Source: Paenibacillus sp. 32O-W (GTDB taxonomy: Bacteria; Bacillota; Bacilli; Paenibacillales; NBRC-103111). Taken from it: a DNA stretch of 64,000 nt. Of this stretch, positions 28,001-35,709 are shown in pieces. Numbering within the stretch: position 1 is the first letter of the stretch; each line of letters starts with the position of its first letter. Under the pieces are notes generated by a model. The model saw only the letters and a program-made list of their open reading frames with translations. It did not search any database and had not been told where the DNA came from. The DNA lies in NCBI RefSeq assembly GCF_007679495.1, contig NZ_VEGP01000004.1, forward strand, positions 62,001-126,000, read 5' to 3'. The translations under genes and the position numbers were made by a program.

Positions 28001-29191
28001 AGGGAGGAATTACTTGCTGCCGTCTGGAAAGCCATAGTGCCAGCTAAACGGGGTGATGCCGGCGAAGTCCAAGCACTTTCTCTTACCGGACCTATGGAAG
28101 AAGGGCCTAATCAGACAAGGATTTTGATCGCGGAGGATAATCAAATCAATCGTTTGGTTTACCAGGAGATTATAGCTCCGTATTTTAATAATGTAGTTTT
28201 AGTCGGCAGCGGGAAAGAAGCGGCGGATTTATTTACTCGTTCACCCCGCCTACAATTTGATATCATACTGATGGATCTGCAAATGCCGGAAATGGACGGC
28301 TTCGAAGCGGTCCGGCTTATTCGCAGTCAGGATGCGGAAGTTCCGATTATTGCCATCACGGCTCATGCTCTGTTATCGGTTAAGCAGCAATGTTTAGAAC
28401 AAGGAATGAATGATTTTATTTCCAAGCCGATCGTTCCGTCGCAGCTTATTTCTACCATTATTAAATGGACTAACGGCAGATTGGAAGAAGGTTATATTAA
28501 ATATGGAGAAACGGCTGTAAGCAGGTATAGTCCTCCGAATATTCCATCCTTGGATTCAGACCTGCTCGATTTGGGCACGCTATCAGGCCGTCTAAACGGG
28601 AATCAGGCTAAACTATATGATCTATTGATGACGTTCCTTAAAGAGCATTCCGAATTTATTCCGCAAATCCGTCGATATTTAGCCGAGGAGGACTATGTAT
28701 CCGCAGGCCGCCTTGCTCATAATTTGAAAGGAGTGGCCGGCAATCTGTCCATGGATTCCCTGGCGCACTCCGTTCATCAGCTGGAGAAAGCTCTTAATCG
28801 GCGGGAAGGAAGTAAGATCAGGGTTCAGATAGAAGAGTTGAGACTTCTTATAGATGCGTTAACCAAGAAAATTGAAGCCTGGCTCCAGCAAGTCGATGAT
28901 GCTATGGAGATGGAGCCCCTGGTCCAGAAACCGGGCAAAGTATATATAACTTCATTATTTAGAGAGCTTGATCTTCTGTTAAGCAAGAACAGCATGGCGG
29001 CGTTCGAAGTTTCGGAACGTATATATAAGGTTCTGCGCGGAGATCCCGGGATCGGGAAAGAGGCAAGAAGCCTTGTGCATTCAATAAAACAGTTGGATTA
29101 TAGCCGGGCAAGACAAATATTGCTGGAAATCGAAGCCGGTTTGCTTTATCAAATACCCGAAGACAGGGTGGGATTTGAAATTGAACGATAA
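25034..29191 (+). CDS. MHYT-PAS hybrid sensor histidine kinase with two receivers and HPt
   Basis: A 1385-residue membrane kinase. Residues about 1-245 are an MHYT sensor with seven membrane segments and three motifs (MHFVGM, MHYTGM twice), thought to sense oxygen, CO or NO through a metal. Three PAS domains follow (about 255-635). The HisKA site is SHEIRTPLNAILG with His near 645, then an ATPase domain ending in GTGLGLSISQQLV. A first receiver-like domain (about 875-985) lacks the usual acidic pair. A second (about 1029-1145) is complete, with the phospho-Asp in ILMDLQMPEMDG near 1079. The HPt domain has LAHNLKGVAGNL near 1228. I start at TTG 25034, after GAGGTGG, because the sequence then begins like other MHYT proteins. 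Confidence 0.9.
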   Translation: MHHIHGTYNIPLVILSVFISIFASYASLNIIDRVVLKQGRSRFLWILFGSCVEGLGIWSMHFVGMLAFHLTFEVTYDPWLLVLSMILPVCAAFIAMQFVSRENVTHFQTVLGGLFMGLAITTMHYTGMFAMIVPAEIHYDPYLVTLSLLIAVTVSIAALYLMYQYKKGSRKSPYLLRIAGSCMIGGAITSMHYTGMAAASFTVSEEMLQRSMEYPVVNNIDLAAWIGLTAVFILLLIISLQSIEHKIEMRLATLNERRYHYMFEHNPDIVCLFDVHGKLLQANSSMEKLTGYTVEEVRERTIPGMLDLRNRYKVISKFKKVSEGRSQSVEITLWHKNGSLLHLNTTIVPIFMHGEIVNIYAISKDVTAHRRAEAGLRREKDTAQKYLDVVGVMLLVLQADGTVSLINRTGCQILGYPAEQIIGVHWFEHFAADPSRDQFRLLLQRLIDGAQEMEESFESTIRTRTGERTILWHHTILLDDDENKRILVSGADITERKQAEIALQKSEASLSESQQIAKLGSWEWDLKRNEWNWSIGMYKIIGLDKDKLTLAHIVSLVHPEDRLQFQQKVEEALKNKSECTLEYKMLMPDQTIRYHYGEIHMEVDDRGTPARMYGFVQDITERKQLEMKLREVTQAKSSFLASMSHEIRTPLNAILGLGHLIQMTDLSDKQKDYIHKIQSASQSLLGIINNILDFSKIEAGKIELESIPFQLSRVLKEVTDVISVSAAEKGLHIFFSSEWDVPDELIGDPLRLGQVIINLANNAIKFTDSGEIVIRTKLVSLKHDSVKLQISVKDTGIGLTPEQKLVIFQSFAQANEATTRKYGGTGLGLSISQQLVEMMNGSIHVESRIGKGSTFSFTAEFGLQEQRERVLIPDKPYKLLVIDQSKTSQDCIRESLCPYTFEVTCLDDASSLDTGRIPLRQDVRTGYDLVLLDWNTDKSNCFAAAKVLGNSSEVSGIPSITMVNWFQRTDMDGNSNLPRPDYILEKPFNREELLAAVWKAIVPAKRGDAGEVQALSLTGPMEEGPNQTRILIAEDNQINRLVYQEIIAPYFNNVVLVGSGKEAADLFTRSPRLQFDIILMDLQMPEMDGFEAVRLIRSQDAEVPIIAITAHALLSVKQQCLEQGMNDFISKPIVPSQLISTIIKWTNGRLEEGYIKYGETAVSRYSPPNIPSLDSDLLDLGTLSGRLNGNQAKLYDLLMTFLKEHSEFIPQIRRYLAEEDYVSAGRLAHNLKGVAGNLSMDSLAHSVHQLEKALNRREGSKIRVQIEELRLLIDALTKKIEAWLQQVDDAMEMEPLVQKPGKVYITSLFRELDLLLSKNSMAAFEVSERIYKVLRGDPGIGKEARSLVHSIKQLDYSRARQILLEIEAGLLYQIPEDRVGFEIER

Positions 29192-29582
29192 ACATACGAT
29201 ACTAATTGTCGATGACTCACCTTCCAATATTTTGCTGCTGCAAGCGATTCTGGGAGAGGAATATGAAGTCTTGTATTCAACAAGAGGGGAAAAAGGATTG
29301 GAAATGGCGCAAGAGCTACAACCCGATTTGATCCTTCTGGATGTTATGATGCCGGATATGGATGGGTATGCCGTGTGCAAGCAATTAAAAGAGAACCCTC
29401 TGACCGTTGCCATTCCTGTTATTTTCATTACCGTACTGGATCATGAGGAAGATGAAGGAAACGGGCTTCAGGCAGGGGCCATTGACTACATAACCAAGCC
29501 ATTCAATACAACGAATATTATGATGAAGATTAGGAATCATTTGACGTTTAAGGACTTGATTCGCCACAGAAGGATCAACTGA
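29181..29582 (+). CDS. Stand-alone receiver-domain response regulator
   Basis: A 133-residue protein made of one receiver domain. The acidic pocket is ILIVDDS, the phospho-acceptor is in LILLDVMMPDMDG, Thr is in VIFITVLD, and Lys is in DYITKPFN. It overlaps the 3' end of the hybrid kinase gene by 11 bases and should be its partner. TTG at 29181 or 29175 is the likely start. It ends right after the receiver without an output domain. A second frame continues from 29552 to 29704 and would read on as a helical tail (KDQLIDAYRT), so a frameshift at the end is possible. Confidence 0.88.
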   Translation: MNDKHTILIVDDSPSNILLLQAILGEEYEVLYSTRGEKGLEMAQELQPDLILLDVMMPDMDGYAVCKQLKENPLTVAIPVIFITVLDHEEDEGNGLQAGAIDYITKPFNTTNIMMKIRNHLTFKDLIRHRRIN

Positions 29583-29718
29583 TTGATGCCTACAGAACCA
29601 AACCATTCAACGGACGGCAGGTCTTCGAAGTACGGACATATGCCTTAGTTGAACGAGGGTTAATACATAATTTTAAAGCGAATAAGCCGCACATACAAAA
29701 TTAATTGAAAGACTGCAG

Positions 29719-30312
29719 TTATTGCTTAAATTTCAACCCGGCTAATATAAAATCGGCCGTATGACGGATCTCAAGGCTCGAATCCTTCTCCAAAGCCTGG
29801 CTGGACTCGATAAGGAAGGAGTCATATGCCGGATATACCAGTATGGAAGCAATGAACATCAGGACCAAATCCAACGATTCATAATGAAACACACCATTTT
29901 CTCTACCATTAATAAGTATCTTCTTGAGATAAGAGAAATAGGGTGAGATGATTCTGCTAATCACTTGCTTCCGGGGACTATCGGTTGATAGTTCGTGTCT
30001 TAAAATCATGTTAAACTGCTTGTCCTGCTTCCGCAAGTTTATAAAAATGTCAACGAAGGAGCGCAGGGCCTCTTCAGGGTCCGCGATATCCTCATGCTTA
30101 TCAAGTTTATGTCCATTATTCAGATATAAGGATTCAATGACCGTGTAATAGAGATTTTCTTTGGAGCCGAAATAATAGGAAACAAGAGCCAGATTGGCAT
30201 CAGCCGCCTCACAGATTTGCCGGACGGAAGTCCCGTCGTAGCCATTGTTGGCAAAACAGACTTTGGCTGCTTCCAGAATTCTTTTTTTCGATTCGTCCTG
30301 TTTATGATTCAT
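29719..30312 (-). CDS. TetR-family regulator
   Basis: A 197-residue repressor-like protein. The N-terminal helix-turn-helix is clear: KKRILEAAKVCFANNGYDGTS, VRQICEAADANLALVSYYFGSKENLY. The rest is an all-helical ligand domain of unknown specificity. I start it at the ATG at 30312 because GCGGAGG lies 6 bases upstream on the minus strand; the ATG at 30342 would add ten residues. There is no divergent or co-directional partner close by, so the target is unknown. Confidence 0.88.
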   Translation of the reverse strand: MNHKQDESKKRILEAAKVCFANNGYDGTSVRQICEAADANLALVSYYFGSKENLYYTVIESLYLNNGHKLDKHEDIADPEEALRSFVDIFINLRKQDKQFNMILRHELSTDSPRKQVISRIISPYFSYLKKILINGRENGVFHYESLDLVLMFIASILVYPAYDSFLIESSQALEKDSSLEIRHTADFILAGLKFKQ

Positions 30313-30439
30313 TCCTATCCTCCGCGAAAATTCATTTATCACGATTATAGTAAATTTAGACTAAAACTACAAACCGTAAGGATTAAGGATGTGCCAAAAG
30401 GTTTCTTGTTTTCGCATCCGACCCGATTACCGGACCGGC

Positions 30440-30487
30440 AAAAACGGGCCGACACCTTTCCGTTAAGGAAGGTGTCAGCCCGTTTTT
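30440..30487. terminator. Strong hairpin terminator
   Basis: AAAAACGGGC, GACACCTT and CC pair with GGAAGGTGTC and GCCCGTTTTT, giving about 20 base pairs around GTTAA. It faces the 3' end of the cotD-like gene on the minus strand. Confidence 0.88.
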
Positions 30488-30508
30488 CAGTGTACGGCAG
30501 GGGGTGAA

Positions 30509-30742
30509 TTAATATCTGCCTATTCCTTTTGACTTGGAAGGATAGTTAGCGGCGCCGGCGACCTCGTCTCTTTCGGAATAAGTGTAATAATGGCAAGGTA
30601 CGGGGACACAATGATGGCGGTTAACTACTTCTATCGGATGAATGACCGGGACAACCTGCGGATGATAATAGTCTCTTACTACCCGAGAGGTCGGAGCAAT
30701 CACCGGTTTTGCTGGAGGACATGGATTATGATGACAATGCAT
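30509..30742 (-). CDS. cotD: CotD-family spore coat protein
   Basis: A 77-residue protein rich in His, Cys, Pro and Tyr: MHCHHNPCPPAKPVIAPT, then repeated VVP.IHP and NRHHCVPVPCHYYTYSE. This matches the inner-coat CotD family, which is made late in sporulation in the mother cell. I chose the ATG at 30742 because AGAAGGAG lies about 8 bases upstream; the longer frame from 30811 does not read as coat protein. It shows that the host forms endospores. Confidence 0.85.
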   Translation of the reverse strand: MHCHHNPCPPAKPVIAPTSRVVRDYYHPQVVPVIHPIEVVNRHHCVPVPCHYYTYSERDEVAGAANYPSKSKGIGRY

Positions 30743-31063
30743 TCTGATCAACTCCTTCTTGACCAAGTATACTAACACTATACGCCGGCAAGGCGAATGG
30801 AGACTGTTCATTAGTCTAGATAACTGCTCTTTTTAGGCAAAATGGGGGATAGCCTACAGCTCTTTGGGCCCTTGCGGACATTGGGATGCTGGGAGCCATA
30901 TGACTGACTGATGCTAATTCCATGGAGCCTTACGGCGAACCATAATAGAGAACCTGAACGAATATGGTAAACTAAATGAAGAAGGCTTGGTTTGCTAATT
31001 CACTCCATGATACGGACGCGAAAGTGGCCGAGCTCCATTGGATGACAAGAGGAGGAAGTTCTT
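30743..31063. other. Gap between cotD and the dehydrogenase gene
   Basis: About 320 bases with no convincing gene. The cotD side has CGTATAGTGTTAGTATACT on the minus strand, which could hold a mother-cell promoter, but I cannot fix -35 and -10 elements with confidence. The rest, from 30811 to 31040, shows no clear hairpin or known RNA. Confidence 0.4.
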
Positions 31064-32059
31064 ATGAAGCCTAAAGTGTTCATAACCAAACCGATACCGA
31101 AGGATGTGCTGGATTATATTTCCCGTCATGCCTCTGTCGATGTATGGGAGTCGGAAGGTCCCGTTCCGGAGCAGGTATTACGGGGAAAACTGTCTGAGGC
31201 GGAGGGGCTTCTAACCTCCGGATTGCGGGTCGACGGCCGACTGCTGGATCTGGCTCCCCGGTTAAGGGTGGTGAGCAGCATTTCGGTCGGGTACAATCAT
31301 CTGGACGTAGCGGAGCTGGCCCGGCGGAGGATCATGGCCACGCATACTCCGGGTGTGCTGGATGAAACGGTGGCTGATCTGATCTTTGGGCTTATTCTGG
31401 CCGCGGCCCGCCGTATACCGGAATTGGACCATTACGTCCGTGCGGGACGGTGGAAGGCGGGAAGCCAGGAGCATCTGTTCGGAATAGACGTACACCATGC
31501 GGTGCTGGGCATCGTTGGAATGGGACGGATTGGCGAGGCTGTAGCAAGAAGGGCCAAATTCGGCTTCGGAATGGAGATTTTGTATGCGAACCGGACCAGG
31601 AAGCCGGAGGCCGAAGCGGAGCTGGGGGCACGGCATTGCGATTTGAACGAACTGTTGGAGCTGGCCGATTATATGGTGCTGATGGTTCCGCTAACCGAAC
31701 AGACCAGGCAAATGATCGGGGCCGAGCAGTTTGCGCGGATGAAGCCGACAGCCGTCTTCGTGAACGCTTCCCGCGGGCAAACGGTGGATGAACAGGCGCT
31801 GGTGGAAGCGCTGCGGAACGGCACGATTCGCTCGGCCGGATTGGATGTCTTCGCGGAGGAGCCGATTAGCGGCGACCATCCGCTCGTCTCTCTGCCGAAT
31901 ACGGTGCTGGTTCCCCATATCGGCTCGGCAACCGCGAAGACACGGTATGATATGGCCAAGCTTGCTGCCCAAGACTTGGTGGCCGCTCTGCAGGGCAGAC
32001 GCCCCGCTCATCCGCTTCCCGAGCTTCGCTCCTTGCTGGAGGATAACTTGCCGGGGTGA
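31064..32059 (+). CDS. D-2-hydroxyacid dehydrogenase (glyoxylate/hydroxypyruvate reductase-like)
   Basis: A 331-residue NAD(P)H-dependent enzyme. The nucleotide motif GIVGMGRIGEAVARRA is near residue 150. The catalytic residues are in place: Arg in VNASRGQTVDE, Glu in DVFAEEP, and His in LVPHIGSAT. VGYNHLDV near 70 is the substrate-loop signature. It probably reduces glyoxylate or hydroxypyruvate, or oxidises D-glycerate; exact substrate is inferred. GAGGAGG precedes the ATG. It appears to be a single-gene unit. Confidence 0.92.
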   Translation: MKPKVFITKPIPKDVLDYISRHASVDVWESEGPVPEQVLRGKLSEAEGLLTSGLRVDGRLLDLAPRLRVVSSISVGYNHLDVAELARRRIMATHTPGVLDETVADLIFGLILAAARRIPELDHYVRAGRWKAGSQEHLFGIDVHHAVLGIVGMGRIGEAVARRAKFGFGMEILYANRTRKPEAEAELGARHCDLNELLELADYMVLMVPLTEQTRQMIGAEQFARMKPTAVFVNASRGQTVDEQALVEALRNGTIRSAGLDVFAEEPISGDHPLVSLPNTVLVPHIGSATAKTRYDMAKLAAQDLVAALQGRRPAHPLPELRSLLEDNLPG

Positions 32060-32177
32060 TTGCCGTAATCACCGACGATGTCAATGGATTGCCGCTCAGT
32101 CTGTCAGATGGTCAAAATTGATTCTCTTGCCATATGGCTCTTTAATAAGTTTTATTATTTGTCAAATTTGCCTGGAC

Positions 32178-32194
32178 GGGTGTCATTGACACCC
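32178..32194. promoter_or_regulatory. Perfect dyad over the -35 of ccdA
   Basis: GGGTGTCATTGACACCC has two perfect 8-base arms around one central T. The -35 hexamer TTGACA (32186-32191) lies inside the right arm. It could be a protein operator; its loss of a T-tract argues against a terminator. Confidence 0.5.
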
Positions 32195-32214
32195 CCATCT
32201 TCTTATACTACTAT
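32186..32214 (+). promoter_or_regulatory. ccdA promoter
   Basis: TTGACA at 32186-32191 and TACTAT at 32209-32214 are 17 bases apart, an almost ideal sigma-A promoter. The start codon follows about 50 bases downstream. Confidence 0.65.
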
Positions 32215-32221
32215 TTGTAGT
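32207..32221. promoter_or_regulatory. Second dyad over the -10 of ccdA
   Basis: ACTAC at 32207-32211 and GTAGT at 32217-32221 are inverted around TATTT and cover the -10. The shape recalls BlaI/MecI/CopY operators (TACTAC...GTAGTA), but the spacing differs by one base and no such repressor gene is nearby. Confidence 0.4.
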
Positions 32222-32270
32222 GTGATGTACAGCCGTTGGCCTGCGGCTATATACAGATAAGAAGGTGATT

Positions 32271-32987
32271 GTGCTGAATGCTGCCGATTTAAGCCTCTGG
32301 ATCGTTTTCGGAGCAGGCATCCTCTCGTTCGTCTCGCCCTGCTGTCTTCCTTTGTACCCGTCCTATCTGTCTTATATTACGGGAGTGTCGGTTAAAGATC
32401 TTCAGGAAGGCAAAGGATTATTGGAGAGACGAGCGATGCTCCACACCGTTTTCTTCATACTGGGATTTTCCATTATTTTCGTTGCCCTTGGATTCTCTTT
32501 AAGCTTTATCGGGTCCTTCTTCGCGGAATATCAAAACCTGATCCGCAAGCTGGGCGGTATCTTCATTGCCGTCATGGGGCTGATTATGTTGGGGATATTT
32601 ACGCCCAAAGCATTGATGAAGGACCGCCGGTTTACTTTCCGGAGCAAGCCGCTCGGGTACTTCGGGTCTGTCCTCGTAGGTGTGACCTATGCAGCCGGCT
32701 GGACACCCTGTGTCGGCCCTATCTTGGCCGCTGTTATCACTCTTGGAGTAAGCAATCCGGATCAGGCTTTCTTCTATACGCTAGCCTATACGATCGGATT
32801 TGCCATTCCATTCTTCATCATGGCTTTCTTCATTGGCAAGATGAAATGGATGATGCGGCGTTCCGGGTTGATTATGAAAATAGGCGGGGGCCTGATGGTC
32901 CTTACAGGGATTTTGCTATACACCGACCAAATGACGAAAATCACCATTTATTTTATCGAACTATATGGGGGCTTTACCGGATTCTAG
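32271..32987 (+). CDS. ccdA: Cytochrome c biogenesis / thiol-disulfide membrane protein CcdA
   Basis: A 238-residue membrane protein with six hydrophobic segments. The two redox cysteines are in SPCCLPLYPSYLSY (first segment) and GWTPCVGPIL (fourth segment), as in CcdA/DsbD. It carries electrons from cytoplasmic thioredoxin across the membrane for cytochrome c maturation or spore cortex work. I start it at GTG 32271 because AAGG of AGAAGGTGATT is 5 bases upstream; GTG 32265 overlaps that site. No CcmG/ResA-like partner is adjacent. A hairpin follows at 33080-33111. Confidence 0.93.
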   Translation: MLNAADLSLWIVFGAGILSFVSPCCLPLYPSYLSYITGVSVKDLQEGKGLLERRAMLHTVFFILGFSIIFVALGFSLSFIGSFFAEYQNLIRKLGGIFIAVMGLIMLGIFTPKALMKDRRFTFRSKPLGYFGSVLVGVTYAAGWTPCVGPILAAVITLGVSNPDQAFFYTLAYTIGFAIPFFIMAFFIGKMKWMMRRSGLIMKIGGGLMVLTGILLYTDQMTKITIYFIELYGGFTGF

Positions 32988-33079
32988 TCTCGCTATAACT
33001 CTTCTCTATAATTACATTAATAGGAAAATGAAAGATGAATTGACAATGTCTTCCTTCTGTAGTATAGTTATGCTTATAT

Positions 33080-33111
33080 AAGGCATTTCGCTCGTTGGAG
33101 CGGGATGCCTT
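33080..33111 (+). terminator. Hairpin after ccdA
   Basis: AAGGCAT and CGCTC pair with GAGCG and ATGCCTT. Only a short T-rich tail (CGTTTCTCT) follows, so its use as a terminator is moderately sure. Confidence 0.55.
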
Positions 33112-33275
33112 CGTTTCTCTATAGGAATGTGGCAACTTGCCGGTTTAAAGGGTGGTGATGACGCCATGCATGTTCTTGTTCTTGGAACATAACACCTATC
33201 AGCCGTTCGCAGCTTGGATTTGAGGCTGCAGGAGCAAGTCCAACAGGATTATAATAGAACAGGTGAAGGATGGAT

Positions 33276-33467
33276 ATGAAAAATTTTCCTAACAAAAGCA
33301 AATCGGAGAAGGAACCTCCTGTCATTGAGGCGAAAGTATGGATATGTACGGGAGGTCAGTGTCCGGGCTGGATGCGGGCGGAGTTTACTTTCGCGGAACA
33401 GCCGGAATGCCCGCTGTGTCACTCGGAGATGAGCCTTGGGGTTAAAGTGGTGCCTAAAATATCGTAA
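33276..33467 (+). CDS. ydjO: YdjO-like small zinc-ribbon protein
   Basis: A 63-residue protein with WICTGGQCPGWMR and CPLCHSEM, a four-cysteine zinc-ribbon pattern like B. subtilis YdjO, which is described as cold-inducible. ATG 33276 has AGGTGAAGG upstream; ATG 33270 lies immediately after that site and is less likely. The biochemical role is not known. It lies 28 bases before the Cse60 gene. Confidence 0.82.
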   Translation: MKNFPNKSKSEKEPPVIEAKVWICTGGQCPGWMRAEFTFAEQPECPLCHSEMSLGVKVVPKIS

Positions 33468-33495
33468 ACAATATCTCCACGAAAGGGGAACTTCT

Positions 33496-33690
33496 ATGAT
33501 TCAAGTGAAGGAATTTTTAGATACTCATAATTCATCCGCCGAGAAGAAAACGAACGATTTTCTAGCGACTCTACGTGACGATCAACTGATTGATATTAAA
33601 TATTCTACCGGGATGAAAACATTCGGCACGACAACGGAGCAAAGAAGCTATATTCTAGTTATTTATAAAGCCGACCCACCTTCCAAATAG
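33496..33690 (+). CDS. cse60: Sporulation protein Cse60
   Basis: A 64-residue protein, MIQVKEFLDTHN then DDQLIDIKYSTG and RSYILVIYK, matching the small Cse60 family. In B. subtilis the gene is transcribed by sigma-E in the mother cell. The molecular job is unknown. AAAGGGGA lies 7 bases before ATG 33496; the longer frame from 33436 overlaps ydjO and is rejected. Confidence 0.85.
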   Translation: MIQVKEFLDTHNSSAEKKTNDFLATLRDDQLIDIKYSTGMKTFGTTTEQRSYILVIYKADPPSK

Positions 33691-33901
33691 TAGAACCGGA
33701 TCTGTGGCAGGCCTTCCGGGGAACTCTGTCTATCCTGAGTGAAGTCCGAATAGTCGATCAGACAGTCCCTCGCTCGTTTCAGCGCGCCTGAACCGTCCTT
33801 GACGGCAGGGCGCTGTTTAATTTTATGCAAAGTAAATTGCTGAATAAAGCAGATTTCATTATGCTTGTAGTATTAGATGCGGGAAATTAGGAGAGCTTGC
33901 C

Positions 33902-35410
33902 ATGAAAAGACAGATCAGGAGCTTATTTTCGGGTAAAAATATGCTGATATATTTTTTTGTCGTGATTATACCTGTGCTCGCGTCTAGTTATCAATACTAT
34001 AGCGTAATAACCGGCAAGATAGAGGGCAGGCTGTCCGATAAGGTCATGAAAGAAGCGGTTCAGAACAGTCTGTATATAGAAAATTTTATGGTAGAGACCG
34101 TGGGCAGGATCGAAACGCTGGCTCTGACCATATCGGCCAAGGATAATCCGGCATGGATTCAAGAGATGCTGTCCAAGATGCATCAACTGGATCCCCGTTT
34201 CTCAGGTTTTATCTGGGCATCTGACACCGGTCAGATTCGGCTCAGCTCCATTCCATTCGACGGAAAGCTAAATTTGAGCGACCGCTCTTATTTTACCGAA
34301 GCCATCCGTACCGGCCGTTCTCAAATATCGGAAGCTTATTTCGGACGAATAAACGGAAATTACATTGTATCGGTGGCTACGCCTGTTATCGATTCCGAGG
34401 AACAAATTATCGGGGTATTGATCGGAAGCGTCAATCTTCAGGTCATGAGCGAGTATGTTAATCAACTGTCCAACTCGGAAGTCCGGCTTTATGATCATTA
34501 TGGGAATTTACTGTTTCTGTCCAACTCTTCCGGCAAAATTCGTCATCCGGTTTCTGCGCAATACGAACTGAATAATGTTCCCTGGAAGCTGGAGGTCGTC
34601 ATTGACCTCTTTCATCCGGATTTCTCCGGCAGGCTTCTTCTGTTTGTCGTCTTTGCGTTTATTCTGGCGAATGGTTGCTTTATGATATTCCAGCTGTGGA
34701 GGATGAGGAGAAACCTGCAGAAGGAAAGGGAGCAGAATGAGGCGCAGAAGCTGAAATTGATCGGTACGATTGCAGCCAGTACGGCCCATGAAATTCGTAA
34801 TCCTTTGACAGGAATTAAAGGCTTCATCAGTCTGCTCAGCGAGAAATACACGGATGAGAAGGATCAATACTTCTTCAGCCTCATTAAAAAGGAAATTGAC
34901 CGGATCAATTCCATCGTCAGTGAATTGCTGATCATCGGCAAGCCCGCGGAGACGGAGGCGACCCAGGAAGTGAGTCCGCTTGAAGAGATCTTGACGGATA
35001 TCCTGCCTCTGATAGAATCGGAAGCCCATCTGTATAATGTGAGCCTGCTTGTTGATATTCCTGACAGACCTCTGCCCGTCCGCTGCTCCAAGGTCCATAT
35101 CAAGCAGGTTCTTCTGAACCTCGTCAAGAATGCATTGGAGGCGATGGTTTCCGGAGGAGAGCTGACGATTAGAATACTGGCGGAGAAGCAGCAGCTGACG
35201 ATTATCGTATCCGATACCGGAATCGGGATGTCCAGGCAGGTCGTTAAGGAAATCTTTACTCCTTTCTTTACATTAAAACCGAATGGCACCGGATTAGGGT
35301 TAGTCGTCTGCCAGAATATTATTGAAAGCTGCGGTGGGGTTATCCACATCGAAAGCGAGCCCGGCAAAGGAACGGATGTGTTCATCCGTCTGCCTTTGGT
35401 TCAGACGTAG
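33902..35410 (+). CDS. Membrane sensor histidine kinase, Cache type (sporulation-kinase-like)
   Basis: A 502-residue kinase. Membrane segment 1 is about residues 13-30; an extracellular Cache domain follows (SDRSYFTEAIRTGRSQISEAYFG, VSVATPVIDSEEQIIGVLIGSV); segment 2 is about 242-265. The HisKA site STAHEIRNPLTGIKGF has His near 296. The ATPase domain has LLNLVKNALEAM, VSDTGIGM and GTGLGLVVCQNIIE. The AHEIRNPLT..KGF pattern is shared with KinB-type kinases that feed Spo0F, and no response regulator is adjacent. A role in starting sporulation is therefore inferred. AGGAGAG precedes ATG 33902. Confidence 0.9.
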   Translation: MKRQIRSLFSGKNMLIYFFVVIIPVLASSYQYYSVITGKIEGRLSDKVMKEAVQNSLYIENFMVETVGRIETLALTISAKDNPAWIQEMLSKMHQLDPRFSGFIWASDTGQIRLSSIPFDGKLNLSDRSYFTEAIRTGRSQISEAYFGRINGNYIVSVATPVIDSEEQIIGVLIGSVNLQVMSEYVNQLSNSEVRLYDHYGNLLFLSNSSGKIRHPVSAQYELNNVPWKLEVVIDLFHPDFSGRLLLFVVFAFILANGCFMIFQLWRMRRNLQKEREQNEAQKLKLIGTIAASTAHEIRNPLTGIKGFISLLSEKYTDEKDQYFFSLIKKEIDRINSIVSELLIIGKPAETEATQEVSPLEEILTDILPLIESEAHLYNVSLLVDIPDRPLPVRCSKVHIKQVLLNLVKNALEAMVSGGELTIRILAEKQQLTIIVSDTGIGMSRQVVKEIFTPFFTLKPNGTGLGLVVCQNIIESCGGVIHIESEPGKGTDVFIRLPLVQT

Positions 35411-35471
35411 GAATCTGTCCGGCGAAGCATAACAAGTTCCCAATTCCAATTCAAGCCATACTTTGCGTTCG

Positions 35472-35505
35472 AGCATCCCTACTTCATTATAGGGGGATGC
35501 TTTTT
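35472..35505 (+). terminator. Terminator after the sensor kinase
   Basis: AGCATCCC pairs with GGGGATGCT, followed by TTTTTATTATT. Confidence 0.82.
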
Positions 35506-35709
35506 ATTATTGGACTGCTTTCGTAAATTAGGATAAGAAATTGGGCTTTGCTTGCATTTTTTGCTAAAATAATAACCAGAGTTCTCGAAGTCGGGTGAAA
35601 ACATGGAACTAAGCAGAAAATAATCCATAAATCACTTTACTTCCTGGCAAACGGAATTGGGAATCAAACCATCGAGTTCAAGATGCATAAGTTGAAGGAG
35701 TTTACGATT

